In this document: positions 56,006-63,557 of the stretch, one piece after another | Position numbering within the stretch: position 1 is the first letter of the stretch | Layout of the letters: every line of letters starts with the position of its first letter | Assembly (NCBI GenBank): GCA_947176065.1 | Contig: CAMWPB010000019.1 | Location: 1 to 63,557 of the forward strand | Length of the DNA: 63,557 nucleotides | Direction of reading: 5' to 3' | Source: an uncultured Lachnospiraceae bacterium | Lineage (GTDB): Bacteria; Bacillota; Clostridia; Lachnospirales; Lachnospiraceae | Translations under genes and position numbers: made by a program | Notes under the pieces: model-generated | What the model was told of the DNA's origin: nothing | Databases searched by the model: none | What the model saw: only the letters and a program-made list of their open reading frames with translations

Positions 56006-57514
56006 TTAAGGCAATATCCATACATTTTCATTGCATTTCCATCCTTTTTCAGCCAGGAATGATACTGCCTCGTCCGTGTTATGATAAAACCCGATAATCA
56101 CTGCTTCGATGTGCAGACAATCTATTTCCTCCGATTTTATTACCGGAACCCCCAGGTACTTTCCTTCTTTACTTTTATCTATGAACGCCACCACTGTTAC
56201 CCCGATATGCAGACATGCCAACAGATTATAAGCCTGCTGGCCCAGCTTTCCGGCTCCCCATATGCAGATCCGTTTCCCCTGCAGCCGCGGCATCAGCATG
56301 CTATAATAAAGCGCCCTCTTTTTATAAAGTTCTCCGCCAGTCATCCGATCAAGCAGCCGCTCTGCCTTCCGGGTTTCCGATACCATTTTCCGTATGTCCG
56401 TATGCAATTCCGCATGCGTCCCTCTGCCGGCAATGTACCTGTAATACGCCTCCATCTGATCCCTGATGATATCCGGGGCAAAGTGATGCTCCCAAAGTTC
56501 CCGTGCGTTTTCGTGGATCAAATTGATCTGGCCGCTCTGATACGCCTGGAAGGTCCTGACCAGCACCTCTTCTATATCATGAACCTCATATCCCCCGCTT
56601 ATCAGACTGTTCTGCCCGTCACGAAACAGCTCCGGCACGCCTGCCACTGGGGTTGATACAATTGTCAGATCATATGTTAATGCCTCCACGATTGACGACG
56701 GAAACGATTCATCCGTGCTTGCACACAGAAGACAGTCGCATCCGGCCAACAGCTCCCGGATATCCGAAACAAACCCTATCATTCGAGCTGTCTGTTCCAG
56801 CTTCCTCTCCTCTATGTACTTTCTGCACAGTTCCCCGTATGGATTCTCACAGTCTCCGGCGATAATCAGTTCGATGTCATAATTCTTCTTACAATTCTCT
56901 GCCGCCCTAACTGCAGTCAGCTGATTCTTTCTTTCACAAACCGATCCCAGCATCAGCACCTTTAATCCCGTTCTCCTGTAATCTTCCTTCCTCTCAGCCT
57001 GCCTGGCCGGTGCTGCCGGTCTGATGCATCTAGACTCTATGCCTAGGCCTTTTCTCCACATTCCGGAATATAATTCCGAGTCACACAGATGATAATGAGC
57101 GAAAATATCACCGGCACACAGCCTGAATTCTTCCTTCCTTAACTGATAAATATTCATTAAATGCGGAATACCCAGCTCCCTTGAAACCAGTTCCACCGCC
57201 ACGTTTAATTGAACTGTATGGAAGAAATCAATTTTATGACGAATGGCCATTTCTCTGATTTTTTCCACACATCCCAATGCTCGGAGCAGATCCACATTAT
57301 AAAAATTATAGGAAGTCGGAAATTCCAGGCTCTCCGTCTCCAGGTCGAGCCGTCTGCATCTCTTTTCATATTCCGGATTGGGTGTCCCCCGTTCATCGCA
57401 CGGAATGACAACAAGTACCCCGTGTACCTCCGACATCAGTTTAGCCTGCTGTATCAGCAAATTCCCCGCTCCTCCAAGACTTACGGGATTGTCCAAGAAA
57501 TACGCTATTTTCAC
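56006..57514 (-). CDS. GT4-family glycosyltransferase with C-terminal Rossmann-like module
   Basis: A 502-residue GT-B enzyme. A GTG at 57514 has AAGGGA upstream and is preferred over ATG 57547, which overlaps the previous gene without a ribosome site. Signatures: IAYFLDNPVSLGGAGNLLIQ (acceptor loop), VLMLGSVCERKNQLTAVRAA and CASTDESFPSSIVEAL (donor-binding Glu pair). The final 90 residues are the shared module (RICIWGAGKLGQQAYNLL, VVAFIDKSKEGKYLGVPVI). Follows the next gene upstream by 13 bp. Confidence 0.9.
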   Translation of the reverse strand: MKIAYFLDNPVSLGGAGNLLIQQAKLMSEVHGVLVVIPCDERGTPNPEYEKRCRRLDLETESLEFPTSYNFYNVDLLRALGCVEKIREMAIRHKIDFFHTVQLNVAVELVSRELGIPHLMNIYQLRKEEFRLCAGDIFAHYHLCDSELYSGMWRKGLGIESRCIRPAAPARQAERKEDYRRTGLKVLMLGSVCERKNQLTAVRAAENCKKNYDIELIIAGDCENPYGELCRKYIEERKLEQTARMIGFVSDIRELLAGCDCLLCASTDESFPSSIVEALTYDLTIVSTPVAGVPELFRDGQNSLISGGYEVHDIEEVLVRTFQAYQSGQINLIHENARELWEHHFAPDIIRDQMEAYYRYIAGRGTHAELHTDIRKMVSETRKAERLLDRMTGGELYKKRALYYSMLMPRLQGKRICIWGAGKLGQQAYNLLACLHIGVTVVAFIDKSKEGKYLGVPVIKSEEIDCLHIEAVIIGFYHNTDEAVSFLAEKGWKCNENVWILP

Positions 57515-57527
57515 AGTCTGTTTCCCT

Positions 57528-58685
57528 TCATGTAACACCCGCATCATTCACGGATATGATTTTCTCCGACGGCACCTGATACTCTCCTGCCAGCCGGCAT
57601 GCGACCCTGGCACGTTCCGTCTCACTTTTAATGGTAATCAGGATCTGATCGTAATCATACTCCGCGATATCCTCCACCTTTACAATCTTCCTTCCCGCAT
57701 AATAGCCCTTTCTGTTTTTATCAATAAATGCGACAATATTATAGCTTCGGTTAATGATCTCTTCATTTTCAAAAAAACTGTTCCCCAGTCCATACACCAA
57801 GATCCGATCCCGCGCCATTGCCTGTTCATGTCTGACTGCGGTATGACATCCATACAACTTGGCAAAGGCATTTTCCGTTTCCTCCTGGATACTTATCTCC
57901 TTCGGAAAACAGATTTTTCCCCCCGTACAAGTATTTAACTCTACTTTATAAGAATCCGTCTTTCCGCAATGAACCCCGCTCCCATCAAAGCCTATGTTTT
58001 CAATAAAAGAAGTATATGGATTAATGCAGAAGCCTCCATCTTCTATCGTCTTTAATGCCCAGAACACGGCCCAGGAATCATTAAGCCCCTTTACCCGATC
58101 CACCAGCGTCCTTTCCAAGTCATTTCCCCATATTCCTAACTCTTCTGACAGTTTCTGGTCAGACTTCATTCTCTGTAAAAAGGTATAATCCTGTTCATAT
58201 TTTTCCCACCGGTCTTTCCATGTTCCCCATCCCCAGGATGAGATTCTCCTGCAAAAATATATATCGCTTTCATCTTTCCTCTGAATATTGATCGGCCACG
58301 AATATCCTCCCACCGAATAGACTCTCTGGTCTCCTTTATACTTTTCAAAACATTGTTCCATAAATTCGATAAAGCGCGGCGCCGGCACACAATCATCTTC
58401 CAAAACCACTACAGTGTCATTTTCTTCAAAGACCCTATTAATTCCATCCACAATAGATCGGGAAAGTCCTTTATTGCATGCTTCATAGTGGGATACTACC
58501 TCACACCAATCTATTTCATCGATAACTTGCCTTGTTTTCTCCCATTCGCTACGATGCTGTTCACACTTTAATCCATCCTGAAAAATATATAATTTGGATA
58601 TACCTTTGTTTTCCTTTAATCCGTCAATTACCTGTTTCAAATGACAGCTACGATTATATGCAAATACAATAATACCTGTCTCCAT
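57528..58685 (-). CDS. GNT-I/GT2-like glycosyltransferase with C-terminal Rossmann-like module
   Basis: A 385-residue GT-A type protein. The start ATG follows GGAGGA. The N-terminus GIIVFAYNRSCHLKQVIDGL and the acidic metal motif VVVLEDDCVPAPRFIEFM resemble bacterial relatives of GNT-I (GT13-like) enzymes; RISSWGWGTWKDRWEKY is a further family stretch. The last 95 residues carry the shared module (RILVYGLGNSFFENEEII, NIVAFIDKNRKGYYAGRKI). Sugar specificity is unknown. Confidence 0.85.
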   Translation of the reverse strand: METGIIVFAYNRSCHLKQVIDGLKENKGISKLYIFQDGLKCEQHRSEWEKTRQVIDEIDWCEVVSHYEACNKGLSRSIVDGINRVFEENDTVVVLEDDCVPAPRFIEFMEQCFEKYKGDQRVYSVGGYSWPINIQRKDESDIYFCRRISSWGWGTWKDRWEKYEQDYTFLQRMKSDQKLSEELGIWGNDLERTLVDRVKGLNDSWAVFWALKTIEDGGFCINPYTSFIENIGFDGSGVHCGKTDSYKVELNTCTGGKICFPKEISIQEETENAFAKLYGCHTAVRHEQAMARDRILVYGLGNSFFENEEIINRSYNIVAFIDKNRKGYYAGRKIVKVEDIAEYDYDQILITIKSETERARVACRLAGEYQVPSEKIISVNDAGVT

Positions 58686-58703
58686 AGTCTCCTCCTATCC
58701 GAC

Positions 58704-59897
58704 TTAATGTGCATTATATTCATAAATGAGAGATCCTACATTATACATTTCTCTCTGAGCCCGCTCTTGCTTTACATTACAGTTTTCTATAAAAGCCTCC
58801 AAATCCATTGCACTATATTCCTGCACACTCTCTCTGCTTAAAATCATTTCCCTAAAAAACTTACTTACATCCTGGTATGTTCTATACATGTGCTTTTCAT
58901 GTAAAGCAAATGTTTTTAAATCCAATTCTGCAAAAAACGCTGCATTTCTGCCATAGCAAGATATATTCATGCACTTTCCCTGTAACATATATAGCGAGGA
59001 AACAATTCCTTCTGCTTCGTGCCCGAACAACTCCAATGTTTTTACTTCACAGCTTTTACAATCAAAATATAAAACGTTTTTACATGCGAGCCGGGAATTT
59101 TCAAATTTCCACGGGAAAAACCATATTCTCTCTCCATCGAATATACTTTGGTGGAAAAGTGTCTTCTCGACCTCTTTAACGCTTTCACTGCTTTCATTCT
59201 CTTTTATAAAACAAGGCGGTATGGTAATCTCAATAAAATCTTCTGTCGCTCTTCTCCATCCTATTAACTTATTACTTTTCCCGGAAAACCATATTCGTTC
59301 ACCGTCACAACATATTGTATTGACGCCATCCTCCAACCCCTTTATTTTTTCATAACGTATCTCTTCCGTAGAAATACAAAATTCACACAAGATTCCTGTG
59401 TTTACGGCACCAATGTACAATTTATCATCAATTAAATCTATTGCACTTCCACATTCAATTTCCATATTTTCAAAAATTTTATATACGGTGATTATTTTTT
59501 CCGCTATGCTAATCCGCCATATTTCCTTTAATCCTAATGCAGTGACCCAGATATTCTCTTTCTCACGCCAGCAGCCAATGGCCCCTATCCGAAGATGACT
59601 TGGATTATTTATCGGTATATTCAAGAAATTTTCTGTCACGATATTATATATCCATATACTTGTACCAGCATCCGGAAACAGGAAAATTTCATCGTCACAC
59701 TTCAAACATACCGAATTATTACGAAAACCTTTTTTTCTTTGAATAGGTATCGTCGTTATAAAGTTACAGATTTCAGTTTTTAAGTCCCATTTATATAAAA
59801 CATTTTCTGTCCGGTCTACGAACCATGCCTCATCTCCATCTATACTCATCCCATCATTCTGTATTATGTGGTTTACCATTTTTTCATTTAAAGTCAA
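58704..59897 (-). CDS. Beta-propeller-like protein of the glycan operon
   Basis: A 397-residue protein from a TTG start after AAAGGCGGGA (an ATG six codons in is possible). It consists of repeated beta-blade-like stretches with Trp/Phe-Gly-Asp patterns (GDEAWFVDRTENVLYKWDL, ENIWVTALGLKEIWRIS, DDKLYIGAVNTGILCEFC, GERIWFSGKSNKLIGWRRA). No signal peptide, so cytoplasmic. No enzyme motif is evident. It may be a binding or scaffold protein for the glycosyltransferases. It lacks the shared Rossmann module. Confidence 0.7.
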   Translation of the reverse strand: MTLNEKMVNHIIQNDGMSIDGDEAWFVDRTENVLYKWDLKTEICNFITTIPIQRKKGFRNNSVCLKCDDEIFLFPDAGTSIWIYNIVTENFLNIPINNPSHLRIGAIGCWREKENIWVTALGLKEIWRISIAEKIITVYKIFENMEIECGSAIDLIDDKLYIGAVNTGILCEFCISTEEIRYEKIKGLEDGVNTICCDGERIWFSGKSNKLIGWRRATEDFIEITIPPCFIKENESSESVKEVEKTLFHQSIFDGERIWFFPWKFENSRLACKNVLYFDCKSCEVKTLELFGHEAEGIVSSLYMLQGKCMNISCYGRNAAFFAELDLKTFALHEKHMYRTYQDVSKFFREMILSRESVQEYSAMDLEAFIENCNVKQERAQREMYNVGSLIYEYNAH

Positions 59898-59933
59898 TAG
59901 ATATCCCGCCTTTCTTCTAAAGCTGTATATTTT

Positions 59934-62132
59934 CTATATCTCTGGGAAACCAACATCATATTCATTGTCTGGCATACCAACTAAGTCACATTGTATATCC
60001 TTAAGCGGAAATCCTTTTTCCTGTAAATAACTATACATATCAAATATGCATATCCCCTTAGGATAAGCAGCCGCTTCTTTTCTGATAAAGTTTAAATGCT
60101 CAAATGAAGATAAAATAATGCAATCAATTTCTTCTTCCGAAATTGTTTCCACGGGAATAATTTTCTTTCTGAACGCCTTACAAATACATTCTGAATTTCC
60201 GTCTATAAAACCCACTACTTTTTTTTGATTATCCACCGTCAGCCACTCATATAACGTATAAGAGTGCTCACCTCCCATTCTTATTGCTATTCGTTCTTTC
60301 CCCGAATCAGCTATCCAAGCATTTATATAATCCAGTTGATTTTTCTGACAGTGCTCCAGATTATCAAATACCTTCAACAGATATTTGGAATACTTGAACT
60401 TCTCATTTTGAAAATCGACATTATATTTATCTATGATACTTCGAAAATACTGCAATTTATCCACATTGCATATATCTGACGGATGCGGAATAACATACAC
60501 TTGATGAGGCAAATGATTTTGGTCCAACAATACTTCCCTTTGGTTATTATATTTGAGGTAAATATAGTTTTTATTTACTATTCCCTGATAACCAATTTCT
60601 CTTATTTCTAATCTTTTATTTTCTAGTCTTGCTTTTATAAGTTCATAATTATATAAAGGCATTGAACAAATTGGTGCATTTTTGCTAACAAACTCCGCAT
60701 ATGAAAATCGGCCTTCCATTAGCTGCCGCGCTAATTTATCGAAATTTAAATAGGAAAAAACATCCAATACCCTTCCTTTACCAATTTTTTTGCCAACAAC
60801 CGCAAATAATGTATGTACATGTTCCCATGGTTCTCCCAATCCATGGTCGCTCATATAAATCTTTGTCACTTCTTCTGAAAGAAAATTCATATAATATCTT
60901 AAACATTCGTCCGTCTCACGCATTGCATAGGCGTGTCTTTCTTGGACAGATTCCTTACTGTTTTTCGCCATTTTTTCATTCATTTGGTTGGTAAAATAGG
61001 GCGTGTGCGTATGACTCATTTCATGCACTACCGCAAAAACCGGCTCGTTAGAATTTGACAAACAGCATAAAAAATTCCAGCACAACAATGACATCGGTGC
61101 CCATTTGTCAAGATATTCCTCACACCGCCATTTCCTCTCAATATTACTAATATAGCCACTGATTACTTTAAAAACATACCCTCTTTGTTCCATTTCCTGA
61201 ACGAGCAAGCTTTCCTGCCTGCAAATATTTTTATGGCTGTGCAGACTAATTGTAATATCCTTTTCATCAGTAAAAAGTACCCTAAAAGTCGGTATTGTAT
61301 AAGGAATCACAGTATACGCATGATCAAAATAAACCCCTTCTTTTATTTCTTCTGTCAAATAGGGCATATCCTTCTCAAGACCAAATTTCATTTGATCCAG
61401 CCAAACCATCACTATATCGTCTTTTCCTTTATTTCTTTGCAATAAAGATTTTTTCATTTCCTGTACTACATTTTTGATTTCCGCATATGCCTGAATATAT
61501 TGCGCCTTAACTCCTGTTTCCATACAGCACAAAAGTTCCTGAAAGTATTTTTCCACCTGTAAAAAATCCTTAAAAACTATAGATAAAAAAAATACTTTCT
61601 TTAAAAAATCTTCTTTTGTTATGGCAGACAATCGATACTTTCTTTTTAGGAAAAAAAGCTCTAAAAAATAATTATTATCTTTGGTATAATAATCGTATTC
61701 TCTCCCTAACGAAACTTCCGTTAAGAAATCATAAAATTCTTTGTCAAACTGTTCTCCATATGTTGCAAAAACATCATATATCCAGATGAAAGATACTTCA
61801 TTATGTAAAAGCTGTTTTGAAATTTCTTCTTTTTCCCGATAGGAAATGATATAAATTTCCTGATATTTCCCCCATTCAATATTCTGAAGACCACTGCCAC
61901 CTATAAAATACTCAAAATGGTCGTCTTGTAATGTATAAAAACCGAAACGGTCAGCCTCCTCATTGCAGGACGCTATACAAAGTATCTTTCCGCTTGCTCC
62001 CACTCTGCTCAAACATTCTTCCATCCAGATATGTATATACTTTTCAGCCCTCCTCATTTTTCTATAAGCGGGATATAAAACATCTAAATTATATTCAAAA
62101 ATTATATCATCAATTTGTTTACTAAAATCCAA
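59934..62132 (-). CDS. Soluble alkaline-phosphatase-superfamily (sulfatase-like) protein with C-terminal Rossmann-like module
   Basis: A 732-residue protein from a TTG after GGAGGAAA. Residues about 235-460 match the sulfatase/phosphoethanolamine-transferase fold: VMVWLDQM (Asp246), a Thr-containing nucleophile region IPYTIPTF, HEMSHTHTPYF, and MSDHGLGEPWEHVH (Asp429, His430, His438/440). No membrane segments are seen, unlike lipid-linked phosphotransferases. The N-terminal 140 residues may hold a degenerate module (ILCIASCNEEADRFGFY, FIWIYDVFATYG). The C-terminus has the shared module (ERIAIRMGGEHSYTLYEW, VVGFIDGN). Possibly a phosphotransferase or phosphatase acting on glycan intermediates. 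Confidence 0.72.
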   Translation of the reverse strand: MDFSKQIDDIIFEYNLDVLYPAYRKMRRAEKYIHIWMEECLSRVGASGKILCIASCNEEADRFGFYTLQDDHFEYFIGGSGLQNIEWGKYQEIYIISYREKEEISKQLLHNEVSFIWIYDVFATYGEQFDKEFYDFLTEVSLGREYDYYTKDNNYFLELFFLKRKYRLSAITKEDFLKKVFFLSIVFKDFLQVEKYFQELLCCMETGVKAQYIQAYAEIKNVVQEMKKSLLQRNKGKDDIVMVWLDQMKFGLEKDMPYLTEEIKEGVYFDHAYTVIPYTIPTFRVLFTDEKDITISLHSHKNICRQESLLVQEMEQRGYVFKVISGYISNIERKWRCEEYLDKWAPMSLLCWNFLCCLSNSNEPVFAVVHEMSHTHTPYFTNQMNEKMAKNSKESVQERHAYAMRETDECLRYYMNFLSEEVTKIYMSDHGLGEPWEHVHTLFAVVGKKIGKGRVLDVFSYLNFDKLARQLMEGRFSYAEFVSKNAPICSMPLYNYELIKARLENKRLEIREIGYQGIVNKNYIYLKYNNQREVLLDQNHLPHQVYVIPHPSDICNVDKLQYFRSIIDKYNVDFQNEKFKYSKYLLKVFDNLEHCQKNQLDYINAWIADSGKERIAIRMGGEHSYTLYEWLTVDNQKKVVGFIDGNSECICKAFRKKIIPVETISEEEIDCIILSSFEHLNFIRKEAAAYPKGICIFDMYSYLQEKGFPLKDIQCDLVGMPDNEYDVGFPEI

Positions 62133-62159
62133 CGGTTATTTCCTCCGACTGCATTACCT

Positions 62160-62561
62160 TTATAACTTGTAAACAATATCACTCAGTGAAAGAATTGCAC
62201 AATTCAACTTCCTTTTTAATTCTTTCTCAATTTCATAAAAATAATAGACTGATGTTACAATAATTGCGTCTACCGATCCCAAATCATCCTCTATTTTTTT
62301 GACCGGAATGTTCATCATCTGATCTATATTGCTTTTATCAATAAAACAGATTACTTTAATATCTTCCTTTACTAATTCTTCGTAAAGACAGATACCCATA
62401 TAGCTAGCGCCATAAATTGCAATATAACGATATCCCTGATCTTTCAAAAAATTACCGATCTTCTTTTCATTATTCAGATTCCGCACCCAAAAATACATAA
62501 CTAAAAACATTTCTAAATGCTTATCTGATTCTTTTCTATATTTCTGAATACTTTCTTCCAT
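62160..62561 (-). CDS. Nearly stand-alone Rossmann-like module protein
   Basis: A 133-residue protein from ATG 62561, which follows AAGGATTTG; a TTG at 62585 would add eight residues. After a charged helix of about 40 residues (EESIQKYRKESDKHLEMFL) it is only the module: YRYIAIYGASYMGICLYEEL, VICFIDKSNIDQM, MNIPVKKIEDDLGSVDAIIV. The GxxxxG loop and the FID acidic residue are kept. That the module exists almost alone suggests it has its own activity or binding partner. Confidence 0.75.
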   Translation of the reverse strand: MEESIQKYRKESDKHLEMFLVMYFWVRNLNNEKKIGNFLKDQGYRYIAIYGASYMGICLYEELVKEDIKVICFIDKSNIDQMMNIPVKKIEDDLGSVDAIIVTSVYYFYEIEKELKRKLNCAILSLSDIVYKL

Positions 62562-62603
62562 TTCAAATCCTTTTTCATCTTTCAAATGAATACATCTGTA
62601 AAC

Positions 62604-63508
62604 TCACATTTTTTTTAAGTGTTTCAAACAGGTGTCATATGTATATAGTGGAACATTCTCTTCATATTTTCTTTCATGTATTTTCAAATTAAACTCCTTT
62701 TTACGGTGAATTGGAATATATATTCCACATACATTATTATCTAATACATATACATTATTAAATTCTTCGCCTAAAGCATTTTGTACAGCCTTTACTACGC
62801 TGCTATTATATTGGTTTCTCTCTTTTTTAAAATCATGCCATATTACAATGGCATCCTTATTCTTACTGCGAAAAACATTTTTTGTATCACAATACACTCC
62901 CTGATAACTATGATCCCCATCAATAAAATAAAGATCTACTGTATCACCATGTATAGAAAAATCAAATTGCTTAGAATCACAAAAATAATGAATAATTTTT
63001 TCGTTATATGTAAGACGTTCTGAATAATCTGGTAGTTTGTTGTTCCTACACCATGTTCTCATAGAAAAAGGACCATCCACCGGTGCTGTAACGCTATACA
63101 ATTTTTCACAGCAATCTGTTAGGATATTGATGCTCTCTCCAACATATGTACCTATTTCCAAATACTCTTTGGCTTTAGATACCTGTGCAATCGTTTTTAT
63201 AAAAACATAGTCTAAAATTCCTGAACTTCCCGGTAAGAATGCCAATTCCTTACAGTTAAATGTATCATTATATCTATATAGTAGCTCACCCAAATTAATT
63301 GTCCTTTTATCGAGTTCCTGCTCTAAATCATTAGAAAGCACAATATCTCTTTTTATCGTAAAAAATTCTATATCCGTATTTCTAATTTTCGCATTTCTCA
63401 TGTCATCTAATATCTCTGCAAAATAGCATTCACGGCAAGCAATAATAATCTTAATGTCCGGGTATTTTTTCAGTTCATCGATTCTATAAATATTTATCCC
63501 TCTATAGT
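62604..63508 (-). CDS. Class I SAM-dependent methyltransferase with N-terminal module (5' end missing)
   Basis: Open to the artefactual poly-G at the right end, so the start is lost. The first visible residues (GINIYRIDELKKYPDIKIII, then ACRECYFAEILDDM) match the second half of the shared module. The rest is a methyltransferase of the type with motif I YLEIGTYVGESINILTD and VDLYFIDGDHSYQGVYCDTK. An internal ATG at 63401 would drop the module and is not the likely start. Very AT-rich, like its neighbours. Confidence 0.8.

Positions 63509-63557
<49 letters not shown>

Overview
The window looks like one contig from a gut-type Lachnospiraceae (class Clostridia). Signs are the gene order uvrC / hprK / ROK glucokinase / murB / rapZ / whiA / HPr-like gene, strong AGGAGG-type ribosome binding sites, agr-type quorum sensing, an ammonium transporter fused to a PII protein, and several loci for using plant or host glycans. 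I see no rRNA, tRNA, CRISPR array or intact insertion sequence. The right end finishes in 49 consecutive G residues, which looks like a sequencing or assembly artefact, so both ends of the window cut through genes.

Layout. 1-6.5 kb: a beta-galactoside locus on the minus strand, with a GH2 beta-galactosidase cut by the left edge, two ABC sugar permeases, a solute-binding lipoprotein broken by a perfect 161-bp tandem duplication, and an AraC regulator. 6.6-13.2 kb: an Amt-PII fusion with a terminator-like leader, a DMT exporter, a GNAT acetyltransferase, a cyclophilin, and a LytTR/GHKL two-component pair. 13.4-18.1 kb: an OmpR-type regulator and a 7TM-type histidine kinase on the plus strand enclosing a repeat-rich surface protein on the minus strand, with overlapping gene ends. 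18.1-22.7 kb: an AraC regulator divergent from a GH51 arabinofuranosidase, then an AGCS amino-acid symporter behind a leader terminator. 22.8-30.2 kb: core metabolism and catabolite control (fba, lipid kinase, Crh-like protein with Glu15, whiA, rapZ, murB, glucokinase, hprK).

30.4-35.9 kb: an accessory insertion between hprK and uvrC holding a solitary SIR2-STAND NTPase (probable anti-phage gene) and a compact agrA-agrC-agrBD operon, in which AgrB and its AgrD peptide precursor lie in one uninterrupted reading frame. 35.9-45.7 kb: uvrC, ftsH, pyrG, a LysM protein and a GH3 beta-glucosidase. 45.8 kb: an integrase remnant marks the edge of a second accessory region.

46.2-63.5 kb: a long minus-strand operon for a surface glycan. 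It encodes GT2, GT4 and GT-D type glycosyltransferases, a HAD-family protein, a kinase-fold protein next to a methyltransferase (like a split WbdD chain terminator), a beta-propeller-like protein, a soluble alkaline-phosphatase-superfamily protein and another methyltransferase. Eleven of these thirteen proteins carry the same small Rossmann-like module (GxGxxG ... FID ... GxPV), placed at the N-terminus in some and the C-terminus in others, and once almost alone. This shared module is the best candidate for an undescribed system. The AgrBD fusion and a two-copy palindromic repeat family with covarying arms come next.
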